DNA of 64,000 bases from Calditrichia bacterium. GTDB taxonomy: Bacteria; Calditrichota; Calditrichia; RBG-13-44-9; J075. Position numbers and translations under genes: made by a program. A model generated the notes under the pieces. That model had not been told where the DNA came from and searched no databases. It was given only the letters and a program-made list of their open reading frames with translations. Below, piece by piece: positions 35,192 to 41,760 of this stretch. Location: the NCBI GenBank assembly GCA_020635015.1, contig JACKAP010000009.1, positions 1-64,000 on the forward strand. Reading direction: 5' to 3'. Within the stretch, counting starts at the first letter, position 1. Every line of letters begins with the position of its first letter.

Positions 35192-35308
35192 GTCATTGCG
35201 AGCCGCGTTTGTTGCGGCGCGGCAATCTCCCGCAAATTCCTCCCAATATAACTGCAGATGGGTGCACCAAGCAGGGGATTGCTTCGGCAAAAAACGCCTC
35301 GCAATGAC
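35192..35308. repeat. 117-bp palindromic element, copy 1 (GTCATTGCGAG ends)
   Basis: The element begins GTCATTGCGAG and ends CTCGCAATGAC. Inside, GCCGC...GCGGC forms a hairpin and GCAATC pairs with GATTGC farther on. A second copy of exactly the same length lies at 56560-56676, where the inner stem is GCTGC...GCAGC, a compensated change. No open frame is present, so it is a non-coding MITE-like or extragenic palindrome. It lies in the leader between riboswitch and btuB. Confidence 0.88.
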
Positions 35309-35339
35309 AGACCCAATTAAGTGTTGGCCTGTTACCGAA

Positions 35340-35424
35340 TTTTTGTCTCCGGCTGGCGGGGATTTTCAACGACGATAAATGTATCTACCGGCAGCTAAAA
35401 AATCCCCGTCAGCCGGAGACAAAA
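35340..35424. repeat. Long inverted repeat in the btuB leader
   Basis: TTTTGTCTCCGGCTGGCGGG (from 35341) and CCCCGTCAGCCGGAGACAAA (to 35424) form arms of about 26 bp with one mismatch, around a 32-bp centre. The right arm overlaps the T-run of the riboswitch terminator. The transcript would carry a second strong hairpin right after the terminator. Confidence 0.8.
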
Positions 35425-35462
35425 ACAAAAACCCCGACCTTCCGCATAGGAAAATCGGGGTT
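35421..35462 (-). terminator. Intrinsic terminator of the cobalamin riboswitch
   Basis: On the minus strand AACCCCGA...TCGGGGTT encloses TTCC-TATGC-GGAA; with two U-G pairs the stem is continuous. A T-rich run (plus-strand AAAAACAAAAA, 35421-35431) follows at once. It lies about 50 bases after the riboswitch core, the usual place for the expression platform, so ligand binding probably causes early termination of btuB transcription. Confidence 0.85.
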
Positions 35463-35511
35463 CTATCGAACGTGTCAGGGCGCGTGCGAAAACCCGGTCT
35501 TCCCGCGAAGA

Positions 35512-35690
35512 TCGTTTCGGGTTACTCACACCAGCCGGTCTCCTGACTCAGGCGTCTGCCTACTCACTCACCTTCCCATTCCAGATACTGAACAGTGGTT
35601 TCCTTGAGCTTTCGTCGGCCATTACAGTTGCGGGGCAGTGGCGGATTCTCACCGCGCTTCCCGTACACTGGCATGAAGCTTGAACTACTG
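35512..35690 (-). ncRNA. Cobalamin (adenosylcobalamin) riboswitch
   Basis: Read on the minus strand, the element has GGGAAGCGCGGTGAGAATCC, then GCCACTGCCCCGCAACTGTA (the B12-box region, 35621-35662), variable arms, then GCCTGAGTCAGGAGACCGGC (about 35531-35553). These are the defining conserved blocks of the cobalamin riboswitch in the right order and spacing. Downstream on the same strand are a terminator and btuB, so it controls B12 uptake by sensing intracellular cobalamin. Confidence 0.95.
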
Positions 35691-35699
35691 GTGATGGGT

Positions 35700-35875
35700 G
35701 GATGGGGTTATGGGGAAAAACGGACGTCGTACCATCCAATCCATCCAGCGCAATTTATCGGTGCAGCAACCGAAAAACAACAGGTATTATTATTCGGAAA
35801 GAGTTACGGATTGAAGCATACGAATACGTAAAAACCCATTAACCCATACACTCATCAACCCATACACAAATTTTA
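35700..35875. repeat. GGACGTCGTACC and CCCATTAACCCAT phrases
   Basis: GGGGAAAAACGGACGTCGTACC (about 35712-35735) is the inverted form of a phrase at 5637 and 47778, and CCCATTAACCCATACACTC (35836 onward) is the companion phrase. The whole gap between the riboswitch and the receiver gene (35691-35909) has no gene; the riboswitch promoter should lie here. Confidence 0.6.
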
Positions 35876-35909
35876 CTCACTTTGCAAGGATATCAAACCA
35901 GTCAACCAC

Positions 35910-36278
35910 TCATTTCGAAACCGTTCGACTGGCCAACACCCGTTTTATCGCGCCTTTCAACTCGCTGAGATCGGCAGATTTCACGATATATTCTTCGGCT
36001 GCCCAGCTCATGAAATTGTCTTTGTAGTGGGAATAGGCGGTGTGGATGATCACCGGGATGTTGGGATTGATGCTCAGCACCTTGCGCAGCGAGTCCAGTC
36101 CGTGCATGTTGGGCATCATCAGATCCAGGATGACCAGATCGGGCTTTTCCTTTCGCACCATATCGATGGCTTCGACGCCGTCACTGGCCAGCACCACCTC
36201 ATGGCCCAGATCCACGATCTCAGTTTCATAAAGCAGCCGTTGTGCTGCTTCATCTTCCACAATCAAGATTTTTGACAT
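35910..36278 (-). CDS. Response-regulator receiver protein
   Basis: A 122-aa single-domain CheY-like receiver. Acidic pocket EDE at residues 8-10, phospho-acceptor Asp52 in LVILDLMMP, the conserved Thr in IIHTAY and Lys in YIVKSADL are present. There is no output domain, so it acts through protein contacts or as a phosphorelay step. It lies 110 bp after the PAS/GAF histidine kinase on the same strand, its likely phosphodonor. Confidence 0.93.
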   Translation of the reverse strand: MSKILIVEDEAAQRLLYETEIVDLGHEVVLASDGVEAIDMVRKEKPDLVILDLMMPNMHGLDSLRKVLSINPNIPVIIHTAYSHYKDNFMSWAAEEYIVKSADLSELKGAIKRVLASRTVSK

Positions 36279-36304
36279 GTTGACTCCTTGGTTTCGGGTG
36301 TAAC

Positions 36305-36380
36305 GGATATTAGTTGTCAGTTCTCAGTTTTCAGTTGTTAGTTGTCGGTTCTCTGTGGCCTCGGTGGCTCTGTGGCTAAA
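36305..36380. repeat. TCAGTTG / CTCTGTGGC phrase block
   Basis: The gap between the histidine kinase and receiver genes reads TTAGTTGTCAGTTCTCAG, TTGTTAGTTGTCGG and then TCTCTGTGGCCTCGGTGGCT. It is the tandem plus right arm of the CCACAGAG element, without a left arm. Confidence 0.7.
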
Positions 36381-36388
36381 TTGGCATC

Positions 36389-38650
36389 CTAACCGTGTGC
36401 CGGGTGCGTCTCTTTTTTAACGTCATCAGACGCGGTCTGGTTCACCATTTCCTCCGGCGCTGCAGGAAAGCTGAGCGAGAAGACCGTTTCCCGGTTGGCT
36501 TCGGTTTTGACATCGATCCGCCCGTCATGAGCTTCCACGATCTGGTTGACGATCGGCAAGCCCAGCCCGGTGCCGCTGGATTTGGTGGTGAAGAAGGTCT
36601 GGAAAATTTTCCCCAGCAAGCTGGTCTCGATTCCGGGGCCGTTGTCGGCGATCTGGATCTCGATCTGTCCGCCTTCCACCCGGGTGATGATGCGCATCTC
36701 GCGGTTATCGAGGCGGCTGTCCAGAGCTTCGATACCGTTCTTCACCAGGTTCAGCAATGCCTGATAGAGCATTTTTTTGTCGCCGACGATAAAGATATCC
36801 TGCGCTGCCAGCGATTTGACCAGCGAGATGCGCCGTTTCACAACCGCCGGCTCCATCACTGCCAACACCTGTTCGAGAATCTGGTTGATGTTGACCAGCC
36901 TCCGCTCCGGCTGGGGCGGATTGGCCACGTTGAGGATATTGTTGAGAATATTCTCCAAATTGGCCACCTGCTCGCTGATCACCCCGGCATATTGTTTGAT
37001 TTCTGAATCTTCCGCAATTTTACGCTCGATCAGCCGGGCGAAGCCGCCGATTGACACCAGGGGATTGCGGATCTCGTGGGCAACCTTGGCCGACATCTCG
37101 CCGATCGCTGCCAGCCGTTCGGCGCGCACCAGCTTTTCCTGGTTCTCTTCCAACTGCCGGTAGGCCTCCTGTACTTCCTGAATGCGATGTTCCAGGTGGC
37201 GGTAGAGCCGGGCGTTCTCGATGGCGGAGCTGGCCTGGCTGGCAAACAGCTTCAGCCCCTCGATGTCCTCGGTGGAGATCTCCCGCTTGTTGATGCAATT
37301 GTCGGTGATGATCACCCCCAGGGGCTCGGTCTTGGAATAGACCGGGGCGATCACAAAAGTGTCGTTCTTCAGCAGGTCGAATAAATCGGTGTCGTGAACT
37401 CCGAATTCAAATTCGCCGGGGCCAAGCGGCTGGCCGTTCTTGACCTGAAATACCCGCTTGCGGTTGAGCGACTGGATCAGGATATGATCTTCCTGGTCGA
37501 GGGGAACTTCGATCTGGGTCACGATCTCATTGACCTTGCGGTCGGCGCCTTCCAGGTCGATCTGGTAGATCTGGATAATGTCCTTGAGATAGTGGTAATC
37601 CTGGTTCAATTCGCTCCAGATCCGGTTGGCCTCTTCCTGGTCGGAGGGCCCGATGGCCAGATGGCCTTTCAGGGTGCGGGTGTCTTCATCAACCATCATG
37701 ATGAAGGCGCGGTTGAAGCGCAGCCCCTCGCCGGCGGTGATCGCGATCAGGATGATGCGCAGGATCTCCCGCTCGTCCCGGGTGCGGTGAAGGATCTCAT
37801 TCAGTTCGTTCAGCTTCGACAGTTCCAGGATGGTGCGCAGCAGCTCGAACTCCAGCGCCTTGCGGGAGTCGATATCCTTGATGCTCTCGGAAGTGCCGAT
37901 CGGCTCCCCGGCTTCATCATAGATGCGGGTGGCGGAGATGTCGACATAGATCGAGCGCCCGCTTTTATGGAGGCGCTGGGTCTCGTATTTCTTGATCAGT
38001 CCCTGGGAAGCCAGTTCGCTGCGCAGATAGTTCAACTCGCCCAGGCTGATCAGATCATCCGGCACCAGCCGCTGCAGCGGTTCCCCGATGATCTCCTCTT
38101 CGCGGTAGCCGAAGATATCCTCCGCGCCCTTGTTCCAGCTTTTGATGCGGTCCTCGTTGTCGAGAAAGATCACTGCATCGGTAGAGGTGTTGATGATGGC
38201 ACTGAAGAGCTTCTCCTTCTCGCGCAGCTTGCGCTCCAGCTTCTCATACTCGGTCACATCCATCCCGATGCGCAGGGCCCCGAGGATGCTGCCGTCCTTG
38301 TGAAACACCGGCAGGTTGAAGAACTCCAGGAAGATCTCTTCTCCGTTGCTGCCGGTGATGCTGATCTGCTTCTTCCGGGGGTCTTTGCGATTGTCCAGAG
38401 GGCTGTAGAGTTTGCAGTCGTCGCAATCCTCCGCGCAGGGCAGCAGGGCATTGGGGCAGCGCAGTTGCTGCCCGACATAAATATTGGGCAACATTTCCGC
38501 CATATAGCGGTTAAACCAGGAGATGGTATTCTCGGCATCGACCAGGTAGATGTAGATCGGAAAATGGCCGACAAAACGGTCCAGCCAGCGCAGAATATCT
38601 TTCAATTCATAAATAAGCGAGTGCATCATGCTCCCGAATGTTAGGGTCAT
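36389..38650 (-). CDS. PAS-PAS-GAF sensor histidine kinase
   Basis: A 753-aa kinase without a clear membrane segment, so probably cytoplasmic. A first PAS domain (about 25-130) contains a Cys-rich insert (CPNALLPCAEDCDDCKLY) that could bind a metal or haem-like cofactor. A second PAS follows (LFSAIINTSTDAVIFLDNED), then a GAF domain, a coiled coil and the HisKA box MSAKVAHEIRNPLVSIGGFA with His near 525. The ATPase domain has NLVKNGIEAL (N-box), ADNGPGI (G1) and GTGLGLPI (G2). The start may be the second or third ATG (about 38626), which has GGGAG just upstream. Its partner is probably the receiver downstream. Confidence 0.93.
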   Translation of the reverse strand: MTLTFGSMMHSLIYELKDILRWLDRFVGHFPIYIYLVDAENTISWFNRYMAEMLPNIYVGQQLRCPNALLPCAEDCDDCKLYSPLDNRKDPRKKQISITGSNGEEIFLEFFNLPVFHKDGSILGALRIGMDVTEYEKLERKLREKEKLFSAIINTSTDAVIFLDNEDRIKSWNKGAEDIFGYREEEIIGEPLQRLVPDDLISLGELNYLRSELASQGLIKKYETQRLHKSGRSIYVDISATRIYDEAGEPIGTSESIKDIDSRKALEFELLRTILELSKLNELNEILHRTRDEREILRIILIAITAGEGLRFNRAFIMMVDEDTRTLKGHLAIGPSDQEEANRIWSELNQDYHYLKDIIQIYQIDLEGADRKVNEIVTQIEVPLDQEDHILIQSLNRKRVFQVKNGQPLGPGEFEFGVHDTDLFDLLKNDTFVIAPVYSKTEPLGVIITDNCINKREISTEDIEGLKLFASQASSAIENARLYRHLEHRIQEVQEAYRQLEENQEKLVRAERLAAIGEMSAKVAHEIRNPLVSIGGFARLIERKIAEDSEIKQYAGVISEQVANLENILNNILNVANPPQPERRLVNINQILEQVLAVMEPAVVKRRISLVKSLAAQDIFIVGDKKMLYQALLNLVKNGIEALDSRLDNREMRIITRVEGGQIEIQIADNGPGIETSLLGKIFQTFFTTKSSGTGLGLPIVNQIVEAHDGRIDVKTEANRETVFSLSFPAAPEEMVNQTASDDVKKETHPAHG

Positions 38651-38776
38651 TGTGATAAACGGATATACGGAGAAAGCATCATCGATCCAAGTTATGTATA
38701 TCCCACCCCTGCTGGAGATCTGTTAATTCATAATACGAAATGGGGGGGGATAAATCAATGAAAATAGATTGTTGGG

Positions 38777-38943
38777 GGTGGATGCTGGATACTGGTCAAA
38801 GGATAAAGGATAAAGGATAAAGGGATAAGTTTTTATTGACAATGTGAATAGATTTAGTATTGTTCCAGCATAGAGCATCCAGCATCCAGCATCCAGCATC
38901 CAGCATCCAGCATCCAGCATCCAGCATCCAGCATCCAGCATCA
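38777..38943. repeat. Composite repeat with ATCCAGC minisatellite
   Basis: GGATGCTGGATACTGGTCAA, GGATAAA three times, an AT-rich spacer TATTGACAATGTGAATAGATT, then about nine tandem copies of CATCCAG (38876-38943). The arrangement repeats that at 26414-26573. The minus strand of the tandem reads as the inverse of the opening word, so the ends form an inverted pair. The intergenic region 38651-39016 otherwise has a G-run at 38741-38748 and no gene. Confidence 0.8.
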
Positions 38944-39016
38944 TCAGACTTATTTTCCATTTGGGTAAAGCCCATCTAACACGTAAATTAACCCGCTTAA
39001 CATAACGAACAGAAAA

Positions 39017-40443
39017 ATGCGACTGATTTCCCGCTACATCATCAAAGAACTGACCGGCCCGTTCCTGTTTTCCCTGGCGGTGATCATGTTTGTTTTCGTG
39101 ATCAAGTTTCTGCTGCAGTATATCGGGAAGATTTTCGGCAAAGGGCTGGCGTATGAGACCATCTTCAAGTTTATCTTCCTGAACCTGGCCTGGATGCTGG
39201 CCCTGGCAGTGCCGATGGCGGTGCTGGTGGCGGCCTTGATGGCCTTTGGGCGACTTTCCGCCGACAACGAGATCACCATCTTAAAATCCACCGGCATCAA
39301 CCTCTACCGGGTGATCACCCCGGCCCTGCTCTGGGGAACCATTCTGACGGTGGCGATGGTGTGGTACAACGACCAGGTGCTCCCGGAATTCAACCACCAG
39401 GCCCGGGTGCTCTCGCACAGCATCAGCCGCAAGAAGCCCACTTTGCAGATCGAGGAGGGGATTTATCTCAAGCTCGATAAGTTCAACATTCTGGTCGAGA
39501 AGATCGAAAAGCCGCTCCCGGCGCAATTGGCGGGTAACGATAATATCGCCGACCCGGTCTACCCGGAAGCCAATGCCGACAAGCTCAAGGATGTGACGAT
39601 TTTCGACTACAGCGATCCGCAGCATCAGCGCACCGTCATTGCCGATCACGGCTACCTGGTGCTGGATGAAGCCCGGCAACAGCTGGTGTTCTACCTCTAT
39701 GACGGCGAGATCCATGAGACCGATTCGCGGAATTATTCCGAATACCGGCGGATCGGCTTCAGCAAGCACGCCATCAAGGTGCCGGCGTCGGATCTTTTTC
39801 TGCAGGAGGTGGAGGATTTGCAGCGGGGCGACCGGGAGATGAATATTCAAATGATGCGCGATAAAATCGCCGGTTTCCGGCAACAGCGCCAGGAAGCTGA
39901 GGAACGCCTGCAAAACGAAGTCACGAATTTCCTGGTCCCGCCGGATCAGATTGCCGCCCGCCTGGAGAGCGGCGCCGCCCCGGATTCAGCCATGGCGACC
40001 TTCGTCAGGCGAGATGGCCTGACCCGGGCATCACGCAAACTGCAGAATGTCGAAGCGACGATGCGCTCCAATCTGCAAAGCGAGGCGCATTTTGAGCGGC
40101 AGATCTATAAATACGGGGTGGAAATCCAGAAAAAATATTCCATCCCCTTCGCCTGCATCGTCTTCATTCTGGTGGGCGCACCGCTGGGCATCCGCGCCAA
40201 GAAGGGCTCGCTGGGCATCGGGGTGGCGTTCAGCATCCTGTTTTTTCTGCTCTACTGGGTCTGCTTGATCGGGGGAGAGGACCTGGCCGATAAGCAGATC
40301 ATCCATCCGTTCCTGGCGATGTGGTTCCCAATATCCTGGTCGGCTCCCTGGGCTTGTATCTTACTTATAAGACCGTTCAGGAGACAACCTTTATCCAGTG
40401 GGAAAAACTGGGCAAACTGGCAAAATTTTTTACCAACAGATGA
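39017..40443 (+). CDS. lptF: LPS export permease LptF-like (one frameshift)
   Basis: A YjgP/YjgQ-family permease of the LPS transport complex: MRLISRYIIKELTGPFLFSL starts the first helix; three more N-terminal helices, a periplasmic beta-jellyroll region and C-terminal helices (PFACIVFILVGAPLGIRAKK) follow. After GGEDLADKQIIHPFLAMW the frame changes: the expected NILVGSLGLYLTYKTVQETT continues in the next frame and stops at TGA 40441-40443, overlapping the lptG ATG. One missing C in the CCC run at 40327-40329 explains this. Without correction the frame runs into lptG to 40558 with an unrelated tail. A sequencing error is likelier than real loss. Confidence 0.85.
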
Positions 40444-41525
40444 CCATGCGCTTACTCGACCGTTACCTGATCCAAAAATTTCTGTTCGTGCTTTTCTTCG
40501 CCTCGATGGCGTTTATCGTGATATTTATCGTGGTCGATCTCATCGAGCATCTCGATAAATTCCTGGAATCGAAAGCGCCGTTCAGCCGCACAGTGGTGTA
40601 TTATCTTTACTATATTCCCTCCATCATCACCCTGACCCTTCCGGTCAATATGCTGTTGAGCAGCCTGTTTGCCCTGGGCACCATGGCGCAGCATAACGAG
40701 CTGGTGGCCTGCATGTCTGCCGGGGTGAGCCTCTACCGGCTGGTGTGGCCGCTGCTGCTGGTGGCGCTGCTGATCAGCATCCTCTCCGGCATCGCCAACG
40801 AGACGGTGGTGCCCCAGGCCAACCGCACCCGCCTGGATATTTACGAACATGAAATCCGCGACCGTCCCCGGGAGCAGTTCGGCACCCGGCGGGAGATCTC
40901 GCTGCAGGACCGGGGGGAGCGGCAGTTGAGCATCGACTACTATAATATCCGCACCCAGAAGGCCAACAAGGTGAACATTGTCTGGCGGGACGGCAACCGC
41001 ATCCGGGAGCGCTGGGATGTGAAGACCATGGCCTGGGACAGTACCCGCCAGGCCTGGCGGATGTCCGGGATCACCCAGCGGAAATTCGATCCCGATGAAG
41101 AAATCAGCCGGCTCGACACCTTGTGGTATGAGGATTCCCAGATTCTGCCCGGCGACCTGGTAGATCTCGACCAGCAGCCGGAGGAGATGAATTATTTCGA
41201 ATTGAAGCGCTTCGTGGAGCGGATGAGCATCATGGGCTCGAACGCCCGGAAGTGGATCGTCGACCTGCACATGAAGATCTCTTATCCCCTGGCCAGTTTC
41301 ATCATCGTGCTTTTCGGGGCGCCGCTGGCCTCCCGTAAACGGCGCAGCGGTCCGGCCCTCGGCTTTGCCCTGGCGCTCTTGATCAGCTTCGTCTATTTCG
41401 GCTTCATGAAAAGCGGGCAGGTGCTGGGCTACAACGGCACCCTCCCCCCCTGGCTGGGCGCCTGGATCGGAAATATCGTTTTTGGGGTTGGGGGAGTGGT
41501 GTTGATGTTGATGACGCGCAAGTAG
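40440..41525 (+). CDS. lptG: LPS export permease LptG-like
   Basis: A 361-aa partner of LptF. MTMRLLDRYLIQKFLFVLFF is the first helix, ITLTLPVNMLLSSLFALGTM and LACMSAGVSLYRL-like segments the conserved membrane part, and PLASFIIVLFGAPLASRKRR the fifth helix motif. With LptF and the LptB ATPase it extracts lipopolysaccharide from the inner membrane. I chose ATG 40440, which overlaps the corrected lptF stop as ATGA; an ATG at 40398 lies inside lptF. The stop codon lies in a perfect 28-bp palindrome. Confidence 0.9.
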   Translation: MTMRLLDRYLIQKFLFVLFFASMAFIVIFIVVDLIEHLDKFLESKAPFSRTVVYYLYYIPSIITLTLPVNMLLSSLFALGTMAQHNELVACMSAGVSLYRLVWPLLLVALLISILSGIANETVVPQANRTRLDIYEHEIRDRPREQFGTRREISLQDRGERQLSIDYYNIRTQKANKVNIVWRDGNRIRERWDVKTMAWDSTRQAWRMSGITQRKFDPDEEISRLDTLWYEDSQILPGDLVDLDQQPEEMNYFELKRFVERMSIMGSNARKWIVDLHMKISYPLASFIIVLFGAPLASRKRRSGPALGFALALLISFVYFGFMKSGQVLGYNGTLPPWLGAWIGNIVFGVGGVVLMLMTRK

Positions 41526-41549
41526 GGTAGGGTCGCGACCCTACCCTAC
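41522..41549. repeat. Perfect 28-bp palindrome at the lptG stop
   Basis: GTAGGGTAGGGTCG is followed directly by its exact complement CGACCCTACCCTAC. The stop codon of lptG is within the left half. With no loop and no T-run it is not a standard terminator; it could form a cruciform or bind a dimeric protein. Confidence 0.85.
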
Positions 41550-41556
41550 GGCGCAC

Positions 41557-41680
41557 GATATTTGCTCGCTATCGCTCGCGATGTTTGCTCGCTTCGCTCA
41601 CGATATTTGCCTTCGGCGATGTTTGCTGCTTCGCAGCGATATTTGTTCGCTTCGCTCACGATGTTTGCGCTACCGCGCGT
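41557..41680. repeat. Hairpin array family A, single orientation
   Basis: Six plus-oriented units: GATATTTG or GATGTTTG with cores GCTCGCTATCGCTCGC, GCTCGCTTCGCTCAC, GCCTTCGGC, GCTGCTTCGCAGC, GTTCGCTTCGCTCAC and GCGCTACCGCGC. Stem lengths range from 3 to 5 bp. The array follows the palindrome at the lptG stop and points toward a convergent gene. Confidence 0.85.
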
Positions 41681-41683
41681 AAT

Positions 41684-41760
41684 CTTTCGCCCTTCGCCCT
41701 TCGCCCTTCGCCCTTCGCGTATTTCATTCCGCATTCCGAAATCCGCACTCCGCATTCAAA
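41684..41760. repeat. CGCCCTTCGCCCTT and GCATTCCGAAATCCG phrases
   Basis: TTCGCCC is repeated about four times (41688-41718), then ATTCCGCATTCCGAAATCCG and CACTCCGCATTC follow up to the stop codon of the convergent gene. The same pair of phrases in the same order is seen at 17395-17535. Confidence 0.75.

Noticed and set aside
37394..38644. 416-codon open frame antisense to the histidine kinase
   Set aside because: It is the antisense shadow of a gene with intact PAS, GAF, HisKA and ATPase motifs.
40444..40558. C-terminal extension of LptF in the uncorrected frame
   Set aside because: Its residues are unlike the family, while the neighbouring frame continues the family sequence and ends at the lptG start.
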